Both the position numbers and the translations under genes were made by a program. A DNA stretch of 64,000 nt from positions 1,612,001 to 1,676,000 of the forward strand of contig CAWFKW010000003.1 of the NCBI GenBank assembly GCA_963816535.1, read 5' to 3'. Shown in pieces: positions 8,768-16,684 of the stretch (positions are counted from its first letter, which is position 1; every line of letters begins with the position of its first letter). This DNA is from CAWFKW01 sp963816535 (lineage in GTDB: Bacteria > Bacteroidota > Ignavibacteria > Tepidaquicellales > OLB5). Under the pieces are notes generated by a model. That model was given only the letters and a program-made list of their open reading frames with translations, did not search any database and was not told the origin of the DNA.

Positions 8768-9409
8768 ATGGTGAAAGAACAATTCCTAAAGACGCCGCGG
8801 ACCGCAAGATATTATGTATCCGGCGAAATAACACCCGGCACAAAGAACCTGTGGTATGTTATTCACGGCTACGGACAGCTGGCCGCGGAATTTATAAAGC
8901 AGTTTGATTACCTGGCGGACCCCCAAACGGCCGTTATTGCGCCTGAGGGACTATCCCGAGCATATTTCGGCGATAAACCAGGCGCCTCGTGGATGACAAA
9001 AGAAGACCGCGAACATGAGATCGAAGACTATGTTAAATACCTCGATAACCTGTACGAAGAGCTTACCGCCGGCATTTCCGGAAAGCCCCTTGTAAATGTG
9101 CTGGGTTATTCACAGGGAGTCCATACCGCCGCAAGGTGGTTCACGATTGGCGGGAGCGGGATTCAGAGATTAATTCTGTGCTCGTCTGACTTTCCGCGGG
9201 ATACAGATTTTGAAAAACTAAACTCCCGGCTTAAGAAAGCGGCTATGTATTATATATGGGGGGATAATGATGAATTCATAAGCAAGGCGGCCTTTGAAAA
9301 GAGCGTTGAGCTGCTGGTCGGCAATCAGGTGAACTTCGAGAATTACCCGTTCAAAGGCAAACACTTCATTCTGCATGAACGGATAAGAAAGATCGCGGGA
9401 GAAAAGTGA
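8768..9409 (+). CDS. Alpha/beta hydrolase, carboxylesterase/phospholipase type
   Basis: Serine hydrolase of the small carboxylesterase family (acyl-protein-thioesterase-like fold), cytoplasmic by the absence of a signal. The triad is visible: nucleophile in GYSQG, Asp in IWGDNDEF, His in FKGKHFILHE. The oxyanion segment is VIHGYGQ. The ATG at 8768 is preferred to the in-frame TTG at 8753, because TTG would overlap the upstream gene and adds only five non-conserved residues. From the ATG it has 213 residues, a normal length. Substrate unknown. Confidence 0.78.
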   Translation: MVKEQFLKTPRTARYYVSGEITPGTKNLWYVIHGYGQLAAEFIKQFDYLADPQTAVIAPEGLSRAYFGDKPGASWMTKEDREHEIEDYVKYLDNLYEELTAGISGKPLVNVLGYSQGVHTAARWFTIGGSGIQRLILCSSDFPRDTDFEKLNSRLKKAAMYYIWGDNDEFISKAAFEKSVELLVGNQVNFENYPFKGKHFILHERIRKIAGEK

Positions 9410-9418
9410 AGTTACCGC

Positions 9419-9991
9419 ATGGCATTCCAGCCGAAACAGCCTTGGTCGCCGCAAAAACAGTCGGGGCAAATGGATAATTCTCAGCCATGTTCGGACTTTG
9501 AATTACAAATTCTCAGGGATGAGCTGAAAACCACAACTAAGGGTATCTATACATTTGGCGCAGTCGCGGTCATTATTGCTTTGATTCTCCCCTTTCTCGG
9601 CTCGTCAAAAACCCACGGAAGACCAATGATAGAGTTTATGAGCTACCGCGAAGCCGCGCTTTTTATTATTCTGGTATTGGGTTTAATTTTTTTCTGGTAT
9701 TACTTCACAACTATCCCGAACATAAAAAGAGATCTGGGAGAGAAGATCAAGCTGGTTCTGAAAACAACCATTGCAAAGAAGGAAGCCTTAGTTTACAAGC
9801 GGATCAAAGGAGCATATATACTTTTGAATTCCCCGGCCGGGACAATAAAGCGCGTGGCGGTAACGCCTTTGGAGTTCAGTTTATTCCGCGAAAAAGACGA
9901 CGTAATAGTTGAATATTTCAAGAACTCAAAAAAGATTATTAAGGTTACAAATTTAAGAATAGAAAAAGATAAAGCATTAACCGGTGCTTAA
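9419..9991 (+). CDS. Hypothetical membrane protein, two TM helices
   Basis: 190 residues. The Pro/Gln-rich N-terminus is followed by two hydrophobic helices (around GAVAVIIALILPFL and AALFIILVLGLIFFWYYF), then a soluble basic C-terminal domain of about 90 residues. Unrecognised. The start ATG lies 9 bp after the hydrolase stop, so it is probably in the same transcript. Confidence 0.5.
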   Translation: MAFQPKQPWSPQKQSGQMDNSQPCSDFELQILRDELKTTTKGIYTFGAVAVIIALILPFLGSSKTHGRPMIEFMSYREAALFIILVLGLIFFWYYFTTIPNIKRDLGEKIKLVLKTTIAKKEALVYKRIKGAYILLNSPAGTIKRVAVTPLEFSLFREKDDVIVEYFKNSKKIIKVTNLRIEKDKALTGA

Positions 9992-10053
9992 TTTACGGTT
10001 TATATTTTTGATTAAGGGAAATTTTTACAACAACTTAGAGGGAAATCATTTAA

Positions 10054-10479
10054 ATGAAAGCAAAATTTTTTATCTTAATTATTGCCGGGCTCTTTACAGT
10101 TTCTTTGGCTTGTTCTTCGATTGATTTTAAAATAAAGAGCTCGCATGACCTTGAAGAAACCACATGGGGGCTTGATTCGCTTAATGGCGCCAAGCTGACG
10201 CTTGCACTGGGAAAGGAGATAACTCTGGAGTTTGATAAAAAGAACGGGAAGATACGCGGCCAGAGCGGATGTAACAAATATTTCGGCGATTATATTAAAG
10301 ACCAGAACAAGCTGAATTTTTCAAATATCGGCTCAACTAAAATGAGCTGCGATGACATGCTGGCAGAGAACGATTTTCTGAATGCGCTTCCGAAGATCGA
10401 TAAATATGATATTTACGATAAAGTTCTTACTCTTTACGTTGCGGATAGAAGAGTGATGGTGTTTCACGCAAAAGACTAG
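10054..10479 (+). CDS. META-domain (HslJ-like) lipoprotein
   Basis: 141 residues. The signal ends with lipobox SLAC (Cys20). The rest is one META/HslJ domain: TTWGLDSLNG, then GKIRGQSGCNKYFGDY, FSNIGSTKMSC and a final L-x-LYVADRRVMVF strand. The pattern of conserved Gly, Cys and Asn in SGCNKYFG is diagnostic. The family is linked to heat-shock or novobiocin resistance in E. coli, but the molecular function is not established. A palindromic element that can act as terminator follows at 10521-10572. Confidence 0.82.
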   Translation: MKAKFFILIIAGLFTVSLACSSIDFKIKSSHDLEETTWGLDSLNGAKLTLALGKEITLEFDKKNGKIRGQSGCNKYFGDYIKDQNKLNFSNIGSTKMSCDDMLAENDFLNALPKIDKYDIYDKVLTLYVADRRVMVFHAKD

Positions 10480-10520
10480 GCGGGTCAAATCCGAAATACG
10501 AATATCAAACAACTAAACTT

Positions 10521-10572
10521 AGACCACCCCGGCCTTCGGCCACCCCTCCTTAAATAAGGAGGGGTGCCTATT
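10521..10572. repeat. Double-hairpin palindromic element, also a convergent terminator
   Basis: A small hairpin GGCC-TTC-GGCC is followed by a perfect 12-bp inverted repeat with arms at 10541-10552 and 10555-10566 (CACCCCTCCTTA and its complement), then a short T-run. It lies between the convergent ends of the META lipoprotein and nth. The design (leading GACC, small hairpin, large C-rich/G-rich hairpin) matches the elements at 12270, 29536 and 41442. Confidence 0.7.
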
Positions 10573-10610
10573 TTGTTTCCTTTGTTCAATATTCGAAATT
10601 GTTACGCATT

Positions 10611-11282
10611 TTAGAACTTCCCGGCGCTTGGGCACAGCTTATTTACAACGCATGCGTCGCACATTGGTTTTTTGGCTTTACACACCTGGCGCCCGTGCTC
10701 CCCTATCGCGTGGGAAAACTTCAATTGATTTTCAGGCGGAACTATTTCTTTCAGCTCCATTTCTATCTTATCCGGAACATCTGTATCGACAAGCCCCAGC
10801 CGCTGGGATACGCGTATTACGTGCGTATCTGTTGTGATAGCCGGCTCCCCGAAACAGTTGCCAAGCACAACGTTGGCAGTTTTGCGCCCCACGCCCGCCA
10901 GCTCTGTTAATTCATCCATTGTATGCGGTACTTTGCCGTTGTGTTTTTCAACCAGCGATTTGCAGCAGCTTAAAACGGCTTTTGTTTTATTGCGGTAAAA
11001 ATTAATAGGCCGTATTAACTGTTCAAGTTCTGACTGCTTCAGTTTAAGAAAATCCTTCGGCGTTTTGTATTTCTTATATAAGGGTCCCATGATCTCGTTC
11101 ACCTTTATGTCGGTGCATTGCGCCGCAAGCAAAGTGGAGATCAGAAGCTGGAACGGGTTTTCAAAATCCAGGTGGCATTTCGCATCTGGATATTCCGCAA
11201 GCAGAATATTATAGATCTTCGCGGCGCGGGTTTTGGTTTGAGAAAGCGATTCGCTCATAAAGTTATTTTGTTTTTGAGTCAA
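10611..11282 (-). CDS. nth: Endonuclease III
   Basis: Base-excision-repair DNA glycosylase/AP lyase for oxidised pyrimidines. The helix-hairpin-helix is LAGVGRKTANVV with the catalytic Lys, the catalytic Asp is in TDTHVIRVSQRLGL, and the 4Fe-4S ligands C-x6-C-x2-C-x5-C lie at the C-terminus (CKAKKPMCDAC, then C after five residues). The length of 223 residues is normal. ATGs at 11282 and 11258 are both possible starts; the later one gives the more usual N-terminus. No paired gene is adjacent. Confidence 0.95.
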   Translation of the reverse strand: MTQKQNNFMSESLSQTKTRAAKIYNILLAEYPDAKCHLDFENPFQLLISTLLAAQCTDIKVNEIMGPLYKKYKTPKDFLKLKQSELEQLIRPINFYRNKTKAVLSCCKSLVEKHNGKVPHTMDELTELAGVGRKTANVVLGNCFGEPAITTDTHVIRVSQRLGLVDTDVPDKIEMELKEIVPPENQLKFSHAIGEHGRQVCKAKKPMCDACVVNKLCPSAGKF

Positions 11283-11408
11283 ATTTCCGTAAAATTCATG
11301 AATTATAAAAGGTGTTATTAAAAACTGTTTCTTAATATATTTCGGAAATTTAACAGGAAGAGGTGCGTCAATAATACAAATTTTGTTGCAGAAGATAGAG
11401 CCTTAATT

Positions 11409-11450
11409 TGTAACCTGCAAATTGTGACCTGCAATGTGTAACCTGTAACC
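11409..11450. repeat. Three 14-bp tandem units
   Basis: Imperfect direct repeats TGTAACCTGCAAAT, TGTGACCTGCAATG and TGTAACCTGTAACC at 11409, 11423 and 11437, in the 241-bp spacer between divergent nth and the YHYH gene. Apart from this and a GC-rich stretch at 11450-11475 nothing was seen in the spacer. Confidence 0.6.
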
Positions 11451-11523
11451 GCGCCCCCGGCGCTCCCGCAAGTTTTCGTAACAACCCCCGTCTAAACTGA
11501 TAACCAAACGAGGAGACATAGTT

Positions 11524-12261
11524 ATGAAAACGCTGCTTTTGTTAACAATTGCCGTTATACCCCTGCTGCTATCATGTTCTGGCGATACGTCAACTTCAAC
11601 TTCGACGACAAACGCCGTTTTACCGCCCGTTTTCAGCAAATTCAGCTCTGCAGTTACTGTTTCCACCGAAGGCGATTATGTCGTTCTGCAAAGCAAGGGA
11701 CTCCCTGACCATCAAAGCTGTTACTACCCAACTTCTGACAGCCTGTATCACGTATATGACGGCCCGAATCCCAATTTCATGTTAGCCCCGGGTGAAATTG
11801 AACGCCAAAATTATACGTTCAAAATTCCCATTAATCCAACCAGGGCAACAAATCACCAGGCAACGCCGCTTGGTCCGATTGGGATCTCAATAAACGGCGT
11901 GCCGCTGTTCAATCAATACAACGGCCAGCACAATCCGCTCACTGTTGAAATAAATACTTTCGACCAGTACAACGGCCACCCGACTCCTACCGGGCAGTAT
12001 CACTATCATGTTGAGCCAACGCACATAACCCAAACAAAAGGCGAAGATGCGTTAATTGGATTTTTGCTTGACGGGTTCCCTGTTTACGGTCCCTTGGAAA
12101 ACGGACGCCTTGTAACTAACGACAGTCTTGATGCGTATCACGGGCATTTCGGCCCAACGGCAGATTACCCGAACGGGATCTACCATTATCACATTACGTC
12201 CGACGCGCCGTATATTAACGGCACCGGGTTCTACGGAACGCCGGGTACGGTTACGCAATAA
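11524..12261 (+). CDS. YHYH domain lipoprotein
   Basis: 245 residues with a lipoprotein signal (LLLSC, Cys18). The large YHYH domain is recognised by GPIGISINGVPLFN, the repeated GQYHYHVEPTHI and GIYHYHITSDAPY, and LIGFLLDGFPVYGP. The family is found in secreted proteins of marine and soil bacteria; its function is unknown, though the His clusters suggest metal binding. Ser/Thr-rich linker after the Cys (residues 19-32). It stands alone in its orientation after nth, with a palindromic element directly after its stop. Confidence 0.82.
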   Translation: MKTLLLLTIAVIPLLLSCSGDTSTSTSTTNAVLPPVFSKFSSAVTVSTEGDYVVLQSKGLPDHQSCYYPTSDSLYHVYDGPNPNFMLAPGEIERQNYTFKIPINPTRATNHQATPLGPIGISINGVPLFNQYNGQHNPLTVEINTFDQYNGHPTPTGQYHYHVEPTHITQTKGEDALIGFLLDGFPVYGPLENGRLVTNDSLDAYHGHFGPTADYPNGIYHYHITSDAPYINGTGFYGTPGTVTQ

Positions 12262-12269
12262 AATTGTAG

Positions 12270-12345
12270 CCTCACCCCGCCGCTTCGCGACGCCCCTCTC
12301 CTAAGAGGAGAGGGGAAAGCGCTGCGAAGGTGCGCAGGGGTGAGG
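12270..12345. repeat. Nested palindromic element
   Basis: Outer arms CCTCACCCC (12270-12278) and GGGGTGAGG (12337-12345) enclose an inner inverted repeat CCCCTCTCCT / AGGAGAGGGG (12293-12302 and 12306-12315) and smaller GC-rich hairpins. It lies between the YHYH stop and the next start and may end YHYH transcription. Same general design as the element at 10521. Confidence 0.65.
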
Positions 12346-12377
12346 TGAAAAAAAAGCGGAATACACAAGAAAACCTA

Positions 12378-12980
12378 ATGAAAAAATATATCATAAATAT
12401 CATTCTCGGCTTCCTGTTTGTTTCGTGCTCTGCAAATAATCCGCAGCTTGCGATAAGACAAGCTGTAAGCATTCCGGAATTTTCCGTTGAAGAAAACGAT
12501 AGCGGGCTCCACATCCAAAACGGGGCATGTTATTACAATGGCGGGCTCTTTTCAGGTTACATAATATCGCATTACAAAAGCGGCGCTCTAAAAGAAAAGA
12601 GCCCGTACTTCAACGGATTAAAAGAAGGAGTTGAGCGCTCGTGGTTTGAAAACGGGCAGCCGGAAACCGAACGGAAATACGTTAACGGCGAAAAAGACGG
12701 AACGCACTACGGCTGGTACGAAAACGGAGCTAAGAGGTTCCAATATAATTTCAGGAACGGTTTAAGCGACGGAGAAAGCCTGGAATGGTACAGCGACGGA
12801 AAGCTTTACCAGCAAAGAAATTACAGCCTGGGATCAGAAGCAAACGTTAAAGCATGGCGCGATACCGGAAAGCTCTACGCAAATTACGTTGTAAAAAACG
12901 GAGTAATTTACGGTCTTAATAACTCTACATTATGTTATTCTTTAAAAAACGAAAGGGGCGAATATGTCGTTAAAAAGTAA
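12378..12980 (+). CDS. MORN-2/YwqK-type repeat lipoprotein
   Basis: About 200 residues, with a lipoprotein signal (GFLFVSC) and then a series of MORN-2-type repeats of about 22 residues: FNGLKEGVERSWFENGQPE, VNGEKDGTHYGWYENGAK, RNGLSDGESLEWYSDGKL. The family is often annotated as a YwqK-type antitoxin, but in a lipoprotein the repeats more likely form an extracytoplasmic beta-sheet scaffold. The ATG at 12378 is chosen because upstream in-frame codons fall in the palindromic repeat. Its 3' end overlaps the SCO1-type gene by 17 bp. Confidence 0.7.
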   Translation: MKKYIINIILGFLFVSCSANNPQLAIRQAVSIPEFSVEENDSGLHIQNGACYYNGGLFSGYIISHYKSGALKEKSPYFNGLKEGVERSWFENGQPETERKYVNGEKDGTHYGWYENGAKRFQYNFRNGLSDGESLEWYSDGKLYQQRNYSLGSEANVKAWRDTGKLYANYVVKNGVIYGLNNSTLCYSLKNERGEYVVKK

Positions 12981-13644
12981 ATATAAAATCATTCTTATCT
13001 TTTTCATTGCGGCTGTATCGGCGCTGGCGCTGGCAATGTATACCCATAGTTCGGCGAAAGAAGAAGAAAATATTTCTTCGCTTCCTGTGTATAATACGCC
13101 TGATTTTACACCTGTATGGCTGAACTCCGGAAACCGCGATTCGGCGTTCCACACGATCGCGCCGTTTGCGTTCACCGACCAGAACGGTAACACATTTGAC
13201 AGCAAACAGCTTGACGGAAAAATTTACGCTGTGGATTTTTTCTTCACAACCTGTCCGGGGATATGCCCGAAGCTGACTGCAAATCTGGGCAAAGTCCAGG
13301 ATGCGTTTAAGAACGACCCAAACGTTATGCTGCTTTCTTTTTCTGTAACGCCCGAAACTGATAATTCGGGAGTTCTGAACTCATACGCGAAAAATCATAA
13401 TGTTAGTTATGATAAATGGAAACTGCTTACCGGCGCCAGGAAAGATATCTATTCGTTGGCGCGCAGATCATTTTACGCAGATGAAGACCTGGGCTTGCAG
13501 CAAAATGAGAATGATTTTCTGCACACAGAAAATGTTTTACTGATTGATGCAAAAGGAAGGATTCGCGGCGTTTACAGGGGCACGCTGCAGCTGGATATTG
13601 AAAAGCTTATTAAAGAAATTGGCATTCTTGAAAAAGAGGGATAA
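12964..13644 (+). CDS. SCO1/SenC/PrrC family copper or thiol protein
   Basis: Membrane-anchored thioredoxin-fold protein of cytochrome oxidase assembly. It has an N-terminal hydrophobic anchor (residues about 8-26). The domain carries the Cu ligands C-x3-C in TTCPGICPKLT and the conserved His in FLHTENVLLID. The SCO-specific segment FSVTPETDNSGVL is present, and the length is 226 residues. No oxidase subunit lies within the window, so the client is unknown. It overlaps the preceding lipoprotein gene by 17 bp. A weak hairpin with T-run follows at 13663. Confidence 0.88.
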   Translation: MSLKSKYKIILIFFIAAVSALALAMYTHSSAKEEENISSLPVYNTPDFTPVWLNSGNRDSAFHTIAPFAFTDQNGNTFDSKQLDGKIYAVDFFFTTCPGICPKLTANLGKVQDAFKNDPNVMLLSFSVTPETDNSGVLNSYAKNHNVSYDKWKLLTGARKDIYSLARRSFYADEDLGLQQNENDFLHTENVLLIDAKGRIRGVYRGTLQLDIEKLIKEIGILEKEG

Positions 13645-13662
13645 ACGATCCCTTAAGCATTG

Positions 13663-13693
13663 ATTAGCGAAAAACCTCCCCGTTTTTTCTAAT
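13663..13693 (+). terminator. Possible terminator after the SCO1-type gene
   Basis: Hairpin ATTAG-CG-AAAAAC, loop CTCCCC, GTTTTTTCTAAT, 19 bp after the stop at 13644. The A/T-rich stem with a T-run in its right arm suits termination in either direction, but the stem is weak. Confidence 0.4.
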
Positions 13694-14056
13694 TTATAAA
13701 GCCATCCTGAAGGTCTGGATTTCAACAATTTCCGCCAAAAATGAATGTTTTTTACCAAACCCCTACAATTTTTAGATAATGATTTCGCTAACCTTTCAAT
13801 AATTATTCTTTGACAGCAGCCCGTTTAATATTGCAAGTTTGTTCGAACGGCGAAAAACGATATCCCAATTCTCTTTCAAAAACAGTTTTGTGAAGATCTT
13901 TATTACCCCTGTAAAGTACCTCTCCTAAGGATATCGTTTTCGCCAACAGATTCCATAAGAGAGTGCAGGGGTAATTATTTAATTTTAGAATCCTCTGCAA
14001 CAGAGTTTCTTGATTTTTATTAATAAAAAAGATAATTATTAAATTAACAAACAAAT
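13694..14056. other. Intergenic stretch with two interleaved inverted repeats
   Basis: No convincing gene. One pair of arms is GGCGAAAAACGATATCC at 13849-13865 and GGATATCGTTTTCGCC at 13929-13944, differing by a single A. A second pair, ATTACCCCTG at 13902-13911 and CAGGGGTAAT at 13965-13974, interleaves with the first. A small CTCTG-CAA-CAGAG hairpin follows near 13993. A minus-strand open frame of 87 codons crosses the region but overlaps the next gene's start and matches nothing recognised. It may be a relic of a small element or a structured RNA. Confidence 0.45.
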
Positions 14057-15580
14057 ATGAAAACAAAATTAATCACTTTTTTATTTTTAGCTATTAGCAT
14101 AATTCCGGGTTTTCTTTTTGGTCAATTTACGCAACAGGGCCCAAAGCTCGTTGGGACAAATGCTATTGGAAGCTCGAACCAGGGCAGTTCTGTCGAAATT
14201 TCTTCAGACGGAAATACTGCTATCGTGGGCGGCTGGCAGGATAACGGCGGAATTGGCGCGGCGTGGGTATATACGCGAAGCGGCGGAGTGTGGACGCAGC
14301 AAGGTACAAAGCTGGTAGGCTCTAATGCTGTAGGAAGTTCATGCCAGGGAATTTCAGTTTCCATTTCCTCTGATGGCAATACCGCTATTATCGGAGGCTT
14401 TCATGATAATAACGACACGGGCTCCGTTTGGGTATTCATGCGCAGCGGCGGGGTTTGGAGTCAGCAGGGTCAAAAGCTTGTTGGATCGGGTGTTAGAGGC
14501 GTTATCGGGGGGCCGTTTCAGGGCACATCGGTCCGCATTTCGGGAGACGGAAACACAATACTGGAAGGCGGTTATGCTGATAGTAACAATGCGGGAGCGG
14601 TCTGGGTATTTGTCCGAAACGGAGGCGTTTGGACGCAGCAAGGCGCCAAACTTGTTGGCAATGATGCGAATGGCGGCGCGGATCAGGGTTATTCGGTCGG
14701 CATTTCTTTTGACGGGAATACTATTGTTGAAGGCGGTTTTCAGGATAACAGTTACATCGGCGCGGCGTGGGTATTTGTCCGAAGCGGCGGAGTGTGGACG
14801 CAGCAGGGCGGAAAACTTGTCGGAACAGGTTTTATAAGCCTGCCTGCCGACCAGGGAGCTTCGGTTGCAATTTCTTCCGACGGCAACATTATAGTAGAGA
14901 GCGGTTTTGCTGATAATTCGGGCGCTGGATCAATCTGGGTCTTTACGCGAAGCGGCGGGATTTGGTCGCAAATGGGTTCAAGAATTACGGGCACAGGCGC
15001 TGTTGGAAGCGCCAATATTGGATTTTCGCTGGCGATTTCTCCTGATGGCAACTCGTTTGTCGCCGGCGGTTATACAGATAATGGCCAGGCCGGCGCATCA
15101 TGGGTATTTACGCGAACCGGGAGCGTTTGGACGCAGCTAGGCTCTAAACTTGTTGGAACGGGGGCTGTTGGAAATTCAAGGCAGGGTTCGTCGATCGCAA
15201 TTTCTTCAGAAGGAACCGTAATTGTTGGCGGTCTTTTTGACAACTCCCAACTTGGCGCGGCATGGATATTTTCAGATCCGACAATTGGAATCCAAACAAT
15301 ATCAACAGAAGTTCCCAAAGGATATACATTATCACAGAATTACCCCAACCCGTTTAATCCGAATTCAAAAATAAAGTTTCAAATCGCAAAGTCCGGAGAT
15401 GCCAAACTTTTTGTCTTTGACGAGCTTGGCAGAGAAGTCGCGACTCTTGTGAATGAACAACTAAATCCCGGAACATACGAAGTTGATTTTGACGGAAGTA
15501 AATACGCATCAGGGATTTATTTCTACGCATTGAAAACAGATAGCTATAGCGAAACCAAAAGGATGATTCTTCTTAAGTAG
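14057..15580 (+). CDS. Secreted seven-repeat beta-propeller protein with T9SS type A sorting domain
   Basis: 507 residues. The signal peptide ends near GFLFGQ. Seven tandem repeats of about 52-56 residues follow (roughly residues 24-405), each running VWTQQG-x-KLVG ... SSDGNT ... GAAWVFTRSGG, as in FG-GAP-like or integrin-type seven-bladed propellers. A short linker leads to a type A sorting domain (about 425-507) with SQNYPNPFNPNSKIKF, FDELGREVATLVNE and a final YSETKRMILLK. It is therefore exported by the type IX system and anchored or released at the cell surface. The strong repeat similarity suggests recent internal duplication. A terminator follows at 15651. Confidence 0.9.
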   Translation: MKTKLITFLFLAISIIPGFLFGQFTQQGPKLVGTNAIGSSNQGSSVEISSDGNTAIVGGWQDNGGIGAAWVYTRSGGVWTQQGTKLVGSNAVGSSCQGISVSISSDGNTAIIGGFHDNNDTGSVWVFMRSGGVWSQQGQKLVGSGVRGVIGGPFQGTSVRISGDGNTILEGGYADSNNAGAVWVFVRNGGVWTQQGAKLVGNDANGGADQGYSVGISFDGNTIVEGGFQDNSYIGAAWVFVRSGGVWTQQGGKLVGTGFISLPADQGASVAISSDGNIIVESGFADNSGAGSIWVFTRSGGIWSQMGSRITGTGAVGSANIGFSLAISPDGNSFVAGGYTDNGQAGASWVFTRTGSVWTQLGSKLVGTGAVGNSRQGSSIAISSEGTVIVGGLFDNSQLGAAWIFSDPTIGIQTISTEVPKGYTLSQNYPNPFNPNSKIKFQIAKSGDAKLFVFDELGREVATLVNEQLNPGTYEVDFDGSKYASGIYFYALKTDSYSETKRMILLK

Positions 15581-15650
15581 TTCATAGAGAGTTCGGACTA
15601 AGAAGAGATTGCCGCGTCCGCCGATAGCGGACTCGCAATTGGAAAATTCA

Positions 15651-15680
15651 AAGGGGACGTTTTTCCGTCCCCTTTTGTTA
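15651..15680 (+). terminator. Rho-independent terminator
   Basis: Perfect 10-bp inverted repeat AAAGGGGACG (15651-15660) and CGTCCCCTTT (15667-15676) with a 6-nt loop, followed by TTGTT. It ends the T9SS-tail gene. A smaller hairpin GTCCGC/GCGGAC lies upstream at 15617-15633. Nothing else was seen in the 290-bp gap to rsmG. Confidence 0.85.
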
Positions 15681-15870
15681 TTCCAACTCCGCATCTACCG
15701 TAAAAAATCTACAGGCTTGAGTGAGAATAATTTATCTAACTAGCTGTCTACATATATGGTAATCAAAACCGCGGTAAAATTGTTCCTTAAAAAATGCTTT
15801 GAAAACGGAAAAATTATTGCATTTTCACAAACAACCGGTAAAACAATGGTTTAATAGATTTAGTTGTTGG

Positions 15871-16461
15871 TTATTTTATCTCAATAACAATTATTTTCCG
15901 TTCTCCCCTGTCGTATTCATCAATATATTTCACATATTTCAATTTTTCCGCTGCTTTTATCTCTCCGCCAATTTCTCCGCCTTTAAGTGTGATAAGTTTT
16001 CCCCCAATCTTAAGAAAATTTCTTGACCAGAAAGCGAGGTCCTGCAAAACCGCAACCGAGCGCGCAACAACATAATCATATTTATATTTATAAAGCGGAA
16101 GCGGCGAAAGATCTTCGGCACGCGAACAAACCGCGGTAACGTTTTTCAGTTCAAGCTTTTTAATTATATCATCAACTACTTTTATTTTCTTCCCTATAGA
16201 ATCAACCAGCGTAAGCTGCGCTTCGGGATGATGGAGAGCGATAACTATTCCGGGGAATCCCCCGCCTGTGCCAAGATCAAGAATTCTAATCCCCTCTTTG
16301 AATTCAATTTTCTCAAAAAAGATCTTGCTCTCTTTGATTAAATCGAACACATCATTCTTCTTTCGTGAAACAAGATTTATCTTCCCGTTCCACTCCATAA
16401 GAAGGTCGTTAAATTCTTTTTCTTTTAATATTAATTGCCATTCATTGGCTGGTTCGGGCAT
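15871..16461 (-). CDS. rsmG: 16S rRNA (guanine527-N7)-methyltransferase
   Basis: RsmG/GidB, the SAM-dependent methylase of 16S rRNA G527. SAM-binding motif I is ILDLGTGGGFPGIVIA, motif II LTLVDSIGKKI, and the following VCSRAEDL is conserved in RsmG. The length of 196 residues is close to the family norm. It is the last gene of mnmE-mnmG-rsmG, the usual order beside a replication origin. It is separated from mnmG by 223 bp of repeat-rich spacer, so it may have its own promoter. Confidence 0.93.
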   Translation of the reverse strand: MPEPANEWQLILKEKEFNDLLMEWNGKINLVSRKKNDVFDLIKESKIFFEKIEFKEGIRILDLGTGGGFPGIVIALHHPEAQLTLVDSIGKKIKVVDDIIKKLELKNVTAVCSRAEDLSPLPLYKYKYDYVVARSVAVLQDLAFWSRNFLKIGGKLITLKGGEIGGEIKAAEKLKYVKYIDEYDRGERKIIVIEIK

Positions 16462-16474
16462 ATTGATAAAATTC

Positions 16475-16625
16475 TAAATACGAAATCCTAAATTCGAAAC
16501 AATTTCGAAGTTCTAAAATCCAAACGTCTAATTGTTTATTTTATTCTGGCTTCGTCTTTCGGTATTCATATTTGTTTAGTCCGCCTTTGGCGGATCAGTA
16601 TTCGTATTTCGGATTTGTTCTTTGA
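16475..16625. repeat. Degenerate AT-rich dispersed spacer sequence
   Basis: Repeats short words such as CTAAATACGAAATCCTAAAT, TTCGAAAC, ATTCGTATTTCGGATTTG and a small hairpin GTCCGCC-TTT-GGCGGA. Similar word soup occurs at 10486-10520 and 28405-28450. It looks like a mutable, non-coding spacer of a kind seen in several phyla, not a decayed gene. Confidence 0.5.
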
Positions 16626-16680
16626 TAATTGGTAATTGGTAATTGATAATTGATAATTGATAATTGGTAATTAGTAATTG
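16626..16680. repeat. Heptanucleotide tandem repeat
   Basis: Eight consecutive 7-bp units: TAATTGG x2, TAATTGA x3, TAATTGG, TAATTAG and a final TAATTG. They lie immediately downstream of the mnmG stop (16685 on the minus strand) and upstream of rsmG. A slippage-prone microsatellite. Confidence 0.8.
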
Positions 16681-16684
16681 CTCT

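Noticed and set aside
13803..14066. Minus-strand open frame of 87 codons with words such as RGNKDLHKTVFERELGY
   Set aside because: It overlaps the start and signal peptide of the secreted propeller gene, runs through crossed inverted repeats, and matches no family I recognise. Kept only as part of the description of the gene-free stretch.
14118..15140. Long open frames in other phases across the propeller gene
   Set aside because: They arise from the repetitive, GC-biased repeat DNA and show low-complexity products with no signal or motif.
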